From Liolophura sinensis (taxonomy: Eukaryota > Mollusca > Polyplacophora > Chitonida > Chitonidae): a stretch of 64,000 bases of DNA. The stretch covers positions 19,649,808 to 19,713,807 of the forward strand of contig NC_088301.1 of the NCBI RefSeq assembly GCF_032854445.1. Direction: 5' to 3'. The notes beneath the pieces are model-generated. The model made no database searches, was not told the DNA's origin, and saw only the letters and a list, made by a program, of their open reading frames with translations. Position numbers and translations under genes: made by a program. This document shows, one piece after another, positions 37,856 through 49,968 of this stretch (positions within the stretch are counted from its first letter, which is position 1; each line of letters begins with the position of its first letter).

Positions 37856-37956
37856 GTGAAATACCTATCATCTTTAGACAACAATTTGAGCTGTTTTAGC
37901 AGCGATCCTGAGCCTGGTGAAGGCGTACTCATGATTCTCTGGGGTAAGCTGACCAT
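37856..37956 (-). CDS. PDE4: PDE4 alternative first exon, 33-codon N-terminus
   Basis: The ATG at 37956 (context AGCATGG) starts 33 codons plus AC, ending at a consensus GTAAGT donor at 37855-37850. The peptide runs MVSLPQRIMSTPSPGSG and SLLKQLKLLSKDDRYF, and the split codon becomes Thr before FDVENG. The frame is open upstream to a TAG at 38076-38074 without another ATG. A second in-frame ATG at 37932 would give a 25-codon version. An alternative donor nine bases earlier (GATAG|GTATTT, exon end 37865) has the same phase and would end ...SKDD-S. The LLKQLKLLSK segment is basic and could form a short amphipathic helix. The 3' end of the exon resembles the end of the 20448-20764 exon (SKDxRY). 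A SINE-like repeat lies immediately downstream (37735-37840). Confidence 0.65.
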
Positions 37957-37959
37957 GCT

Positions 37960-39115
37960 AGCTGGGTGCGTTGAGGGGCACACGTCCTGTGCTTTGTGTA
38001 CCCTCACCCTGCCCAAACCTACATAAAAAGCCAACCTCACTTGTCCCGTACTCTGACAAACAGACCCTATATTCTACCAAACACTCCCCCAAACTTAGTG
38101 AACGCAGGGATGTGAGGTTTCCTGAGCACTTGAGAAAGGTTACACAGTTCCCTTGAACCACTGACGTCAAGCCTTTACCAACAGATGTAAATAAAACCAT
38201 GTGCTTTTTACAAAAGAGTTCAGGCAGATCAGGGGGCATAACTCTGTGAGGCAAAACTGCTACCTCAATTAGTCAGGCAAAGTAATGGGCTTATTCAGAG
38301 ATTGTATGTTTTATACTCAAGTTTTGACATGATGCCTTTTATTTGTTTGTAGGAATAAACAATATGATTATTTTTCTGACAGCTAACTCTCATATTTTCT
38401 TAATAACTAGTTCATTTCTGATTTTATTATACCACTACAAAGTTAAGCAACAATCCGATTTGATATGAACATAACCAGTGTTTGAATATTTCAATTTGAA
38501 TAAAATTTATAAAAAAAAAAAAAAATTTCACCTTAATTCTCGTGAATGACAGAGATAGAGCAAACATGTATTCCACCCATATATACACTCAGTCTCAACC
38601 TTGATTTATCCCATAATACACTTTTTCAAAGAAAAATATACAGTAAGTACCAACAAAAAATCAACTAATTTAACAAAACTATCAACAGAAACTAGACTTT
38701 CATACTCAAAGGAAAGACTCATGGCTCTTTGCAAAGAAAATAAGACTCTACTAACTTCACAGAGAACTATCTAGGAGGATAAAGCTGGTCTAGTTTTTGT
38801 TCTCAAAGTGTCTGCAGACTGAAACAGAATGGAGCCAGGTGATGGAAATACCAGACGTCACTTTACTGATGTGCGCTATCGGTAAACTTCAGGCTTTGAA
38901 TTTGCCATCTTTGATTTGTTTGTTTCTCAGCTGGAAGTAATTAAAAGTCTGTCATACAAATTACACCTTACTTTTTGCGAGATTTTGTAATAAGATAAAA
39001 GAAATATGAATAGTTGTGATATTTTAAGTATGCGTCGGGCTGTACTAGTAAGACAGAGAAAAAAAATCCCTCCACTTCTATTTATATGTAATACTCTTAC
39101 GGATAAGTTGCACAG
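37960..39115. other. Upstream of the 33-codon PDE4 first exon; otherwise no gene recognised
   Basis: Positions 37957-38270 are less AT-rich and may hold 5'UTR and promoter of the 33-codon exon. A13 lies at about 38511-38524. The rest is intron-like. Confidence 0.4.
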
Positions 39116-39121
39116 GCTTTG

Positions 39122-39240
39122 ATCATACGTGGGAAGGTATGTCAACAACCTGCGGACGGTTGTAGGTTTCAACTGGGCTCTACCCTGTTCGCATAAGAGA
39201 AATATTCTTGAGAATGGCATAAAACACCAACCAATTCCAA
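39122..39240 (+). mobile_element. SINE family A copy, internally deleted
   Basis: CGTGGGAAGGTATGTCAACA, ACCTGCGGACGGTTGTAGG, then a shortened middle, AAGAGAAATATTCTTGAGAA and TGGCATAAAACACCAACCAA. The segment around CCACCATAATGCTGGC is missing. Confidence 0.8.
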
Positions 39241-41185
39241 AAAAATATACACTTAATATAATCCCATATTTAACACTTGTACACAAACTGCAACAGATAA
39301 GGGGTTAAAAAAAAAAGAGCTATTGTGAAAGTACACTTCATTTTAAGTGCTATAACAAAAAAGAGGTACAGTGTAACCGCTTTCTCATATAAACTTATCA
39401 TGTAAACTTGATGCCCACGCCTAGAGTGCCAATGTTTCAGTTGTTACACTTGTGAAAGCCAATACAAAATATTACAATGTTCAACAATTACTCATCCTTG
39501 CATGAAAGACTAGGTATGGGAATGACAGCACGAAAGCTGTAAACAACCTAAAATTTTGACCATGATTAATTTGAGGATTTTGCTTTATTCTGAGAGTTCT
39601 ATTAATCTTAGAAAACTGTTTTGAGTTTTTTATTTGGTACTATAATAATAGCCTACTGGTAAAATGTATGTTTCTGCCCCAAAGGATGTAGTTAATGTCA
39701 TTGATTTGCCGCTATAAGGCAACATTTGGGCGGTGGAGTGGTGGTGGGGGTAAGGGGAGGGGGGGTATACGTTATTTACAGTAGTTACAGCTTTCCAAAG
39801 TTTCACATCTTTCCCCAATACCTGAAGTAAATGATTTGTACTTTCACACATTTACATCTCTCCACCCCTACCTCTACTCCTCACCTCACCCCCACCAAAA
39901 AGCTATGTACACCATGGTAACTTCCCCTAGATTGTAGGTTGTAAGTCAATAAACAAGAGCCAATTAATCTGAATGAAGTTAGCCTTATCTACATACAGCT
40001 GAGCAAATCTTCCTGCTGATGAGTGTTAAATTCCCATCAATCTGTCAATCAGTAAATACACTGATACACAAAATCAGACCTACAGTGAGAGCACCTCAAC
40101 TTATCTCTCTTCAGTCATAGGAGATAGAAGTCAGGCCAATCATTAGTGTACACAAGGCCTCAGTTTTCTCATTATTTTCCTTCCCTTTTTTTTTTTTTTT
40201 GTTTTTTTTGGGGGGTCTGCGTGAAATTGCAATGGGTCTAGACGGAGCAAACCTTTGGGGATCTTTATGCAAATGTTTGCCGAATATCTTTTGATTGATT
40301 AGCTTCTCAAGGGTAATCAAAAAAAAAAAAACCAAAAAAAAAACCCACCACACAGACATGCAATCTACAACACTCAAGGCTTATCTGTGAGTATAAGATG
40401 CACCAATTCCTAACTAAAAGAGAGAATACGGGAACAATTTGGGGCTGTGTCACTGAGGACCATGGCTATAACGGGCGCATCAACGATTAACGCACCGAGA
40501 ATTGAGGAAATTCTTGCCGATCGATCTGGTTTGTCTTCATTGCCCAATAGCTCGAGCTGCGTTTTTCTAGGTTTGTTTATCTAGTGTGTTCTTTAGTAAC
40601 CTACACTATTTCCTCAATCTTTCTGCATTAGAAAGAGTAGCTTTGAGTGCAATTTATCCACATTTTTAATTTGATTTATTAATCATTCCAATCAAATCAT
40701 TCCTGTAAAAGTCTTTACGTAAATCACCTGCTTATCTGACTGTCTTTAACCGTTAGGGGGTGGGGGTGGGGGGGGGGTGGGGGGGTGTTCCAGAATGTCA
40801 GGTGCGATGCCAAAACAGGGCGGAGAAATGGACAAAGTGAATTCCATAAATGACATGGCCGCCAGCACACTGTCAGATTTTGATGAATCGTTATTATTCC
40901 ACACAAAACTTTACCCATACTTCACAGTCGATGATGTCTCAGCCTGCCAGACACGATCGATGCCATGACAACCAAATTACTGACCTGATCCTAATTATGA
41001 ATCTGCAATCAATCTGAACTGCCTGTTGTCTCACTCGGCGACACTGACATTATGTAATTAGACAGACTCGGCCATTACACTGTTACATACCTTCACACTT
41101 AACCCATCATTGCGCACATTAATGTGAATATTTCATATTCATAAATACAACTGCCAGACAGAGGTTTGCGCACTTGTCTACTAAA
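39241..41185. other. Intronic sequence with G and T tracts
   Basis: A weak family B-like stretch at 39555-39690, G-rich tracts at 39720-39770 and 40756-40788, and a T14/G tract at about 40187-40216. No gene is recognised. Confidence 0.45.
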
Positions 41186-41189
41186 AATA

Positions 41190-42050
41190 AGTTATTGGCA
41201 AGACTTAACAGCCTCAGTTACTCGAAGTTAAATACATATATCCGAAGAATTAGAGATTATATTTCAGAAATGAGCATCCCCACATGCGATTTGATGAGTT
41301 CCAATCATATGTTTTTTTTTTTGTTTTTGCTCTTTTCTTTCACCAGTGCAATGATGATTATTCTGTTTGAATAATTGCTGCATTCACAATTTTGTACATA
41401 AATCTTAAACATTTAACATTTATCGGTAAGATTTAACGGAAACAGTTACTCTAAGTCACACACATATATCCGAAGACTTGGAGATTATATCTCAGAAATG
41501 GGCATCCTCACATACAATCTGATGAGTTCCAATCACATAAATGTACGCCCCCATGAATTCTGGCACAGGCACAACATCCTGCTAAAACTTTCTGTCCTAT
41601 ACCTGGGAAAATGATTATCTGAATGGCTCCTATTGACATAAGTAAAAATATATTTATTTATTTATTTGATTGGTGTGTTACACCGTACTCAAGAATATTT
41701 CACTTATACGACGGCGGCCAGCATTATGGTGGGAGGAAACTGGGCAGAGCCCGGCAGAAACCCACGACCATCCGCATGTTGCTGACAGATCTTCCCACGT
41801 AAGTAAAAATATGTGCCCAATAGACGGGCAGCAAAGTAACACACATTGCATCATCACTATAACAGTAGGTTTTTCTGTTTGCTTATTTCTCTAAATTTAC
41901 ACAATGTTTACCAACAACTGAAATTTTTTGATGAAATGAATTTTTTTTTGTTATCCTTTTCTTTTCAAAGTGTCATGATTATCATTCTGTGTGAGTAATT
42001 TTTGCATTAACAATTTTGTACATAAATTTTAAACATTTAGCATTTAGACA
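41190..42050. repeat. Tandem duplication of about 240 bp, second copy interrupted
   Basis: Copy 1 (about 41200-41425) has part A (ACATATATCCGAAGAATTAG, GATGAGTTCCAATCAT) followed by part B (TGATGATTATTCTGTTTGAA, CAATTTTGTACATAAATCTT). Copy 2 has part A at about 41432-41540 and part B at about 41938-42045. About 390 bp separate them, and they include a family A SINE. Confidence 0.75.
41652..41799 (-). mobile_element. SINE family A copy with perfect 13-bp target duplication
   Basis: On the plus strand it reads (ATTT)n GATTGGTGTGTTACACCG, TACTCAAGAATATTTCACTT, ATACGACGGCGGCCAGCATT, ATGGTGGGAGGAAACTGGGC and ends CTTCCCACG. TAAGTAAAAATAT flanks both sides (41639-41651, 41800-41812). The tail points to minus-strand orientation. 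It is 148 bp, 5'-truncated, and the best-preserved reference copy here. Confidence 0.95.
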
Positions 42051-42387
42051 TGTAAGTTAATTGCATAAGCTAACGACTGAAAAATGGGACTCAGGTGTGC
42101 ATCATGTTTCAATCTAACTGAATGTGATATTTAATCAAATTTAATAATTACAAGAGATATATCTTGAAATTTATGCTCCAAGGTTTAACCATGCGTCTTG
42201 AGATCAATTGCTGAGGAAGAACAGTTAGCATGGGTCAGCTGTTTCTTACTTGAAGGTAATATAACCACACCATGTTGCATGAACCACACATGGAATTGAT
42301 TACACAGGCAACAGTTCCTTGATGGTTTCCCCAACCCTAACTCCTCCTCTCATCTAAATGTCAAATCATCTATAGGTGTATGTTTAG

Positions 42388-42388
<1 letters not shown>

Positions 42389-42430
<42 letters not shown>
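42389..42430. repeat. (TA)n microsatellite
   Basis: About 21 TA repeats just before the 57-bp array. Confidence 0.95.
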
Positions 42431-42434
<4 letters not shown>

Positions 42435-42699
42435 TACACACACTCTCTACACCTCATCATAACTTACACACTGCAATAAAAGCTAGTGTTTTTTGAGCAG
42501 TATCATTACTAGGCACTTTCTCCTATACCTAGCCAAATGTACTGCCACCTGTGCCTTAATACTTGATCCTAATCCTATATCGGGCTTTAGATCTCTTGTA
42601 TCAGTGGAGTGCCACTACTACACTTCATCCAGGATCTGCTATAAAAGATCACATTATACTGCTGACTACTTAAAACACAAGCTGCACTCAGCATCACTA

Positions 42700-43620
42700 C
42701 TTTCTCCTATTAATATAATACTGCCCAAATACTTCACTCAAGATCACTGCTTTCCCCTATTGGGTACGTGTATAATACTGCCCAAATACTTCACTCAAGA
42801 TCACTGCTTTCCTCTATTGGGTACGTATATAATACTGCCTAAATACTTCACTCATGATCACTACTCTCCCCTGTGGGGTACATATATAATACTGCCTAAA
42901 TACTTCATTCAAGATCACTGCTTTCCCCTATTGGGTACGTGTATAATACTGCCTAAATACTTCACTCAAGATCACTGCTTTCCTCTATTGGGTAAACATA
43001 AAATACTGCCTAAATACTTCACTCAAGATCACTGCTCTCCCCTGTTGGGTACATATATAATACTGCCTAAATACTTCACTCAAGATCACTGCTTTCCTCT
43101 ATTGGGTACGTATATAATACTGCCTAAATACTTCACTCAAGATCACTGCTTTCTCCTATTGGGTACGTATATAATACTGCCTAAATACTTCACTCAAGAT
43201 CACTGCTTTCTCCTATTGGGTACGTATATAATACTGCCTAAATACTTCACTCAAGATCACTGCTTTCCCCTACTGGGTACGTGTATAATACTGCCCAAAT
43301 ACTTCACTCATGATTACTGCTTTCCTCTATTGGGTACGTATATAATACTGCCTAAATACTTCATTCAAGATCACTGCTTTCTCCTATTGGGTACGTATAT
43401 AATACTGCCTAAATACTTCACTCAAGATCACTGCTTTCTCCTATTGGGTACGTATATAATACTGCCTAAATACTTCACTCAAGATCACTGCTTTCTCCTA
43501 TTGGGTACGTATATAATACTGCCTAAATACTTCACTCAAGATCACTGCTTTCTCCTATTGGGTACGTATATAATACTGCCTAAATACTTCACTCAAGATC
43601 ATTGCTATCTGCTATATATG
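42700..43620. repeat. Minisatellite, 57-bp unit, about 16 copies
   Basis: Units of ATAATACTGCCTAAATACTT, CACTCAAGATCACTGCTTTC and TCCTATTGGGTACGTAT. Since 57 is 19 codons and the unit has no stop in one plus frame, a 434-codon open frame covers the array. That frame has no in-frame ATG until near its end, so it is not a likely protein. Diverged units precede the array from about 42515. Confidence 0.95.
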
Positions 43621-44400
43621 GGGTACGTTAATTCACTTGGGGTGTGCTTTCTCCTATTGAGGAAAAACCATATACTTCATAGCACTCCATTGAGAATCAG
43701 TGCTTTCTCCTATAGGAACTTACATGTGATACGGCCTAAATACTTCATCGAGGATCAGTGCTTAAATTCTCCCATAGAGGTACATAATACTGCCTAAACA
43801 CTTCATTCAGGCCTAAGTGCTTTATCCTACATAGGTACACAGTACTGCCTAAACACTTCATTCAAGCCTCAGTGCTTCCTCCTATAAGGGTAAATAATAC
43901 TGCTTAAACACTTCATTCAGGCCTCAGTGATTTCTCCTATAGAGGTACACAGTACTGCCTAAACACTTCATTCAGGCCTCAGTGATTTCTTCTATAGGGG
44001 TACAAAGTGCTGCCTAAACTCTTCATTCAAGCCTCAGTCCTTTCTCTTGTAGAAGTACATAGTACTGCCTAAACACTTCATTCAAGCCTCAGAGCTTTCT
44101 CCTATAGAGGTTAATAATACAGCCTAATACATCATTATTATAGAAAAAAAGCCAGTATGTGATCCTACCTAAAATTTAATCCAGGTCCGAGAATTAGGGG
44201 TACACAGTACTGCCTAAACACTTCATTCAGGCCTCAGAGCTTTCTCCTATAGGGGTACACAGTAGTGCCTAAACACTTCATTCAGGCCTCAGAGTTTTCT
44301 CTTATAGGGGTACACAGTAGTGCCTAAACACTTCATTCAGGCCTCAGAGCTTTCTCCTATAGTTAATAATACAGCCCAATACATCATTATTATATATCAA
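43621..44400. repeat. Diverged relatives of the 57-bp array, about 55-bp unit, about 12 copies
   Basis: Units of GCCTAAACACTTCATTCAGG, CCTCAGTGCTTTCTCCTATA and GGGGTACACAGTACT. They keep the CTGCCTAAA-CTTCA and TTTCTCCTAT-GGGTAC landmarks of the preceding array but differ elsewhere, so they are an older segment of the same array. A block with ATACATCATTATTATA occurs twice (about 44130 and 44380). Confidence 0.85.
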
Positions 44401-44864
44401 TCACAGTATGTGATCCTACCTAAAATTTAATCCTTGATCGAGAATTAACAAGAACATTTCCTGAATTCAATGAGTTTCCCAATAAAATGTGATAGGAAAT
44501 GATTTTTATGAACAAAAGTTTCTAATTCTAATTTTATGACAATGCTAGAGAGATAGGCGAGAAAGAATGTACCATAAAATATGCATCTGAAATATTTTAC
44601 ATTGATATTTTAGAGTATTTCAGATTATTTAATTTCCATGTACTGGTATCGGACAGTCCTGTTTGCATGGAATAGAAATTAATGTGGCTGCATGTAAAGT
44701 TAACAAAACAAAGCAAACTGCTATAATTAAGGTACTCCAAATCCTTTGTTTTTCACACTACACATAAAACACCTCATTTGTAAATACTTGTTTGCAGCTA
44801 AAAATACAAATAAAACATATATGCAGGTAATTCTTAAGTTTACTCAAAGTGTAATAACAACCCC

Positions 44865-44866
<2 letters not shown>
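44401..44866. other. Intronic sequence, no gene recognised
   Basis: AT-rich with no clear repeat or frame. Confidence 0.4.

Positions 44867-44925
<59 letters not shown>
44867..44925. repeat. (AT)n microsatellite, about 29 repeats
   Basis: An uninterrupted AT tract, the longest in the window apart from the compound tract near 9.1 kb. Confidence 0.95.
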
Positions 44926-44931
<6 letters not shown>

Positions 44932-45394
44932 AACATGTTGAAGTACATTTACCACGATTTCTGCAGTCATAATCAGAACAAACTTTTCACTATTTTTTCA
45001 TCCCTTTCTCCAGAGCATACGTTTTTTGCATTATTTCTGTTTTGACATTCACGCTCGTAAACATCCACCCTAACACTGTTAACACTAAAGATTGTCTCTG
45101 GCAACAAGGGCAGGTTTATTTTAGGCATGCCCTTGTACTAGTATCTGAATATGGAATGGCAGGAGGGTGGGGGAGTGGGGGAGGGGGAATGGGGGCACAG
45201 AAGTCTGCGGTAAAGTAACAGGACCACATAGATGTGAGAGCCAGGAGATGCTGGCTTTTTCCCTGTCCCATGTACTCTGAAGTCTACTAAGGACACACAT
45301 ATAGGTGCGACTGACCATGGATGTGCCTTGGGTACAAATAAGGTTCACTGGAACAAAAGGGTTACTGTGAAGTCATAAAAGACTAAACATGTAT

Positions 45395-45780
45395 TAATTC
45401 CAGTTAATTATGGTGGAATTTCACCATTACATAATATTAATTCCAGTTAATTGTGGTGGAATTTCACCATTACATAATATTTATTCCAGGGAATTGTTTT
45501 GGAATTTCACCATTGCATAATATTAATTCCAGTTAATTGTGGTGGAATTTCATCAAGACAACATTAATTCCAGTTAACTGTGGTGGAATTTCATCATTAC
45601 ATAATATTAATTCCAGTTAATTGTGGTGGAATTTCATCATGACAACATTAATTCCAGTTAACTGTGGTGGAATTTCATCATTACATAATATTAATTCTAG
45701 TTAATTTTGGTGGAATTTCACCATTACATAATATTGATTCCAGTTAATTTTGGTGGAATTTCATCATTACATAATACAAT
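45395..45780. repeat. Minisatellite, 43-bp unit, about 9 copies
   Basis: Units of ACATAATATTAATTCCAGTT, AATTGTGGTGGAATTTCACC and ATT. A 41-base variant (CATGACAACATTAATTCC) alternates with the 43-base form in the middle. Confidence 0.95.
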
Positions 45781-45829
45781 CACTTGTTATTAAACTCTTC
45801 TTATACATGCACACGTATTAATTTATACT

Positions 45830-46290
45830 TTTATTTCATATTCAGGTGACATATATAAACTTATATTTAAATTATGTTTTAATTTTATCACATTACTTCA
45901 TTTTCAGTTGGCACCATAGTTTTGAAACTTTTTTATCATTGTTGTATTTTTAGGTAGCATAGAATTATTGACACATATCATTTTTCTAATTTTTAAAAGT
46001 TCCGTCTTTACTGTATGTTGACTCATTAACTAATAATTTTTTTAAAATGGTATAAAAACAATCAACACATTTTACTGTTGACTACATTTTATTTTTTTCA
46101 GTTGTTCCACTTCCACCTACAATTCATGTTGTCTCATTACATTTATTTTTCAGATGGCATGAAACTGTTCACAAATTTTGTCATTATTTTATTTTCATTT
46201 CCTTACAGCCTTCATACTGTTGACTCATTCTGAGATAGCGTAACACTCTACACACATTTTATCAACATTATCAAAATTTTTTTTTCTAAG
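45830..46290. repeat. Very degenerate tandem repeat, about 60-75-bp spacing
   Basis: Recurring TTTTCAG-TGGCA, ACTGTTGACTCATT and CACATTTTATCA-like motifs follow one another across the segment. It looks like a decayed T-rich array. Copy number cannot be fixed by eye. Confidence 0.4.
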
Positions 46291-46835
46291 ATGAAAGTTT
46301 CCACACCATGGACATTCCCTGGGTCAAATAAAGCAGTCACTCATTTGAAGGCCATATGGGAAATTTCGTCTTTTCCACCTTACCTTGTTTAAATGGATAC
46401 AAGTCTGTGTTGGTTAGAATGCAGGCATGTGGAACGCCACACTAAATTGGTTCTACGATAATTCAAATTGCTAGTGTGAACAGAGCTCAGCTGGGTGTGA
46501 TGGATAGCCCTGGGGTCAAGTGGATATGTGGTCAAAATCACCACAGCTGATTCAGGTTATTAGGTGCACTGACCAGACAATCAGAGTTCAGCCTAATGCT
46601 GACCAGAGCTGACCATCATAGGCCAAACCTCTATGTCTAACTGAAAAAAGCAATGCTGGGGGGCTTGACTTGATCATTTTTGCTTAATTGGTAAAAAATA
46701 GTGCACTTTTCTGGCGTGTAAAAAATGTATTTTCAGAATCAAATCAAGCCTTAAGATTTACTTTTGAGGCTGACAGTTACGTGTGAGTTTTCTGATAAGA
46801 AATTAAAAAAATAAAAGTATAAACTGTATTTGAAT
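46291..46835. other. Intronic sequence, no gene recognised
   Basis: Mixed composition at 46400-46640, then AT-rich. No supported feature. Confidence 0.4.
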
Positions 46836-46839
46836 CAAA

Positions 46840-47040
46840 ATTTTGTCCATGACTAAGCTCTATTATATTGATCATAGAAAGGTGTTTTGATGTTTGTTTG
46901 ACAGGAAGCTGGCTAAGTTTCAGTATCTGTCACCTAAAGTAATATTTTCTGGCCTACATATTTACCTCTAATATTGCTCTTTTGGGGGTCAATTTTATCA
47001 GAGCATATACAGTAATACTATCTATTTTCAATTTCTTTAA
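46840..47040 (+). repeat. Dispersed repeat family B copy, diverged
   Basis: CATGACTAAGCTCTATTATA, CATAGAAAGGTGTTTTGATG, TAAGTTTCAGTATCTGTCAC, ATTTACCTCTAATATTGCTC and TTTTGGGGGTC follow the order of the copy at 23745-23935, including the rough spacing. Confidence 0.55.
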
Positions 47041-47319
47041 CATTACCCAGTTTATCCATCTGAGAAAGAAACAAATTAGAGAAACTTAAAAGAAATTGAC
47101 TGGCTAATCAAAAATTAAGTTTTATGTGCAAAATTCTGCTTTTTAAGTAATTTGGTGAAAATTGAGAAATGAAATCAATCATGAAGATTTACTAAAGTGT
47201 ATGGAGTGTTCAAATTGTTCTAAATTCTGCCAAATTAATTATATGCTCACTTAGTTAGCATAAAAATCTTTTTCAAATATTTTAATGTGAAATTATGTAC
47301 AGAGCAACACTCATTTAAA

Positions 47320-47495
47320 GCAAATATATCTGTATTAAAAATTTCAAATTTGACGTAGACAAAAAGAATCAACATTTAGGTATAAATTAAGTATACATCT
47401 GTATTACAAATTTCAATTTGACTTAGATCAAAAGAATCAACATTTATGTATAAACCTTACATGTGCATTATAAATTTTAATTTGACAAAAAAAAA
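47320..47495. repeat. Tandem repeat, about 70-bp unit, about 2.5 copies
   Basis: ATCTGTATTAAAAATTTCAA, ATTTGACGTAGACAAAAAGA and ATCAACATTTAGGTATAAA recur twice, followed by a partial third copy ending in an A tract. Confidence 0.75.
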
Positions 47496-49385
47496 GGGAC
47501 ACTAATGACATAGAGAATATTAAACAAGCATAGGAGCTAAGAAGGAATTAAGAATCACATGTGAAGAGTACATGCAGCGATGAGCTCAGTAGGCGTGTCA
47601 AACCATAGCTATATTTACTCTCGGCTTGGTAACCCGATACGGCTACATGTAGGTATAACCAGGGGAGACTTTCTGCTACTGTTTCATTCAGTTACAGAAG
47701 ACACAGAGCCTTGTACCAGTTTATAAAGCTTCAGAATCTGTCCTGAACTCTGTGGGGATGGCTTCATAGATTAGATGAGATTAAGACAGGGGACAGTTTG
47801 ATGGACAGCTGAGATGGAGGCTGCAAGGTGGGGATCATCATTATGGACAGTTGGAGAGCTAGAGGTTTGGCAGTCTGCAGACTCACTGTCACTGGCAGGC
47901 TATCCACCTCATCAAATCATTTTCCGCTGCCCCAATATCCCGATACCCTCTAATCCAGTAGTTAATGGCCTTTGAAGATAACCTCTATCTGTATGTACTT
48001 GATGGTAGGGCTATGATTAGCTGTGGCCAATACACTTCACTGGAATGGAGATTGTTTCAAGATGATCAATCTGACATAAAACTCATGTAAATTTATATTG
48101 AACTCAGAATAAAAACTTAAAAACTGAAAAACCTAATCTGTTTTGGCCACTTGAGGCATCATTTTGCAAACACTATTTCAGGAACATAAAAAAGTTAATG
48201 TCTTTTAAATAGCAGCTTTCAAACTTGCTAATTTTTTTATAGGATTGACAGATGCTTCAAATAAGTGGAAAACAAATTAAAAATAAGCAATTTGATCATC
48301 TAACGACTTTTTTTCCTTTCAGTTTATTATATTTCAAATTAAAACGAAACACTAATCGATAAAATGTTACTCCCTTCTCTAAATTTTTTTATTTCAAGTC
48401 AAATCTTAGCTTGTTTTTTATTTAAGTTAACAATATAAACTGATGAGCGAAAAGTTTCTGAAGAAAAAATAATATTAATACATACAGATATTCCAAAATG
48501 AAAAAAAAATGTAAAAAACAAAAGCAGACATATTGGCACCAGGTTGTTTAAAACGCAAACCATGTCATTCATGGAGTGCATGATCCTCATACCTTATCCA
48601 CTAGGGCATCGCCTTCAAAGGGCACAAGAAAATAGGATGCCTGTTCCGATTGGGGCAAAGATTGAAGCTTGATTAGATCGGGGTCTATTTCGTCCACGGT
48701 TACCACATGTATGTCACGCAACACTAAGGCTTAACCGATTCGCTGATGCTCAATATCGAAACACTCCATACCGTATTATTAATCAATTTAGAGTGCCATG
48801 AACCAGTGTAACCAATATCGCTGTGTGTATTGTATTGATTGACAAATACCAGCGGGACACTTTATTGACAAACATTTTGCGTCAGTCTGGCGTAACTTTC
48901 TAATTTGATCATGATCATAAAAGTATCGTATGATCAGCCACTACAAAAAATGGCCTACACTGTGAAGGAAGGAAAAACACACGTACATACAATTCTAGGA
49001 GGCCTTTTTATGGATACATTCCCAGACAAACAGGAAAATGTGTGCCAAAAGTTGTGAAATGTAGACACAATAATATGTCAAAGGCTATAGCATGAACAGT
49101 CTAACAGCATGTTAGGAAAACTTCAAACGGGCCAAGAATGGAATATGTTCTTCTATACATTGCAAGAAAATTCTTGCCCACGGAACTGGAATGTATATGA
49201 TTGGTTTCCTAACTTAATATTTATAAAATTATTGACCACTTTTATTATAATGGAGTTGGGGGATAAAATTTGCTTCACTGTACTTCATGTACTTCACAAG
49301 ACAGGTTTTTAATACCGAATTTATAGATTCGCTATATCCAGAGCTGTAAATGTTTGAGGAGTAGTGGTGACAACAAGCAGTTGAC
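47496..49385. other. Intronic sequence with a possible SINE head
   Basis: On the minus strand, 48620-48590 reads GATGCCCTAGTGGATAAGGT, which resembles an A box of a tRNA-derived SINE. No convincing B box follows. The stretch 47580-48010 is less AT-rich but shows no conserved frame. Confidence 0.4.
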
Positions 49386-49387
49386 AA

Positions 49388-49965
49388 TGCTTATGTGGTC
49401 ATTTGTTCCATGTTCCTCTGAAGACCACTTCTTATGTGGCCATTTGTTCCATGTTCCTTTGAAGACCATTTCTTATGTGGCCATTTGTTCCATGTTCCTC
49501 TGAAGACCGCTTCTTATGTGGCCATTTGTTCCATGTTTCTCTGAAGACCACTTCTTATGTGGCCATTTGTTCCATATTCCTCTGAAGATCACTTCTTATG
49601 TGGCCATTTGTTCCATGTTCCTCTGAAGATCACTTCTTAGGTGGCCACTTGTTCCATGTTCCTCTGAAGACCACTTCTTATGTGGCCACTTGTTCCATGT
49701 TTCTCTGAAGACCACTTCTTATGTGGCCATTTGTTCCATGTTCCTCTGAAGACCACTTCTTACGTGGCCATTTGTTCCATGTTCCTCTGAAGACCACTTC
49801 TTGCGTGGCCACTTGTTCCATGTTCCTCTGAAGACCACTTCTTAGGTGGCCATTTGTTCCATGTTTCTCTGAAGACCACTTCTTATGTGGCCATTTGTTC
49901 CATGTTCCTCTGAAGACCACTTCTTATGTGGCCACTTGTCCCATGTTCCTCTGAAGACCACTTCA
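49388..49965. repeat. Minisatellite, 41-bp unit, about 14 copies
   Basis: Units of CTTCTTATGTGGCCATTTGT, TCCATGTTCCTCTGAAGACC and A are uniform, with scattered changes (ATTTG/ACTTG, TTCCTC/TTTCTC, TATG/TAGG). Because 41 is not a multiple of three, the minus-strand open frame that runs through it cycles through all three frames. Confidence 0.95.
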
Positions 49966-49968
49966 TTG

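Noticed and set aside
42493-43797. 434-codon plus-strand frame as a repeat protein
   Set aside because: It opens at TTG and has no ATG until near the end. It exists because the 57-bp unit is 19 codons long without a stop in that frame.
49678-49920. Minus-strand repetitive protein (MEQVATQE-type)
   Set aside because: The 41-bp unit shifts frame every copy, so the peptide is only three translations of the same DNA repeat.
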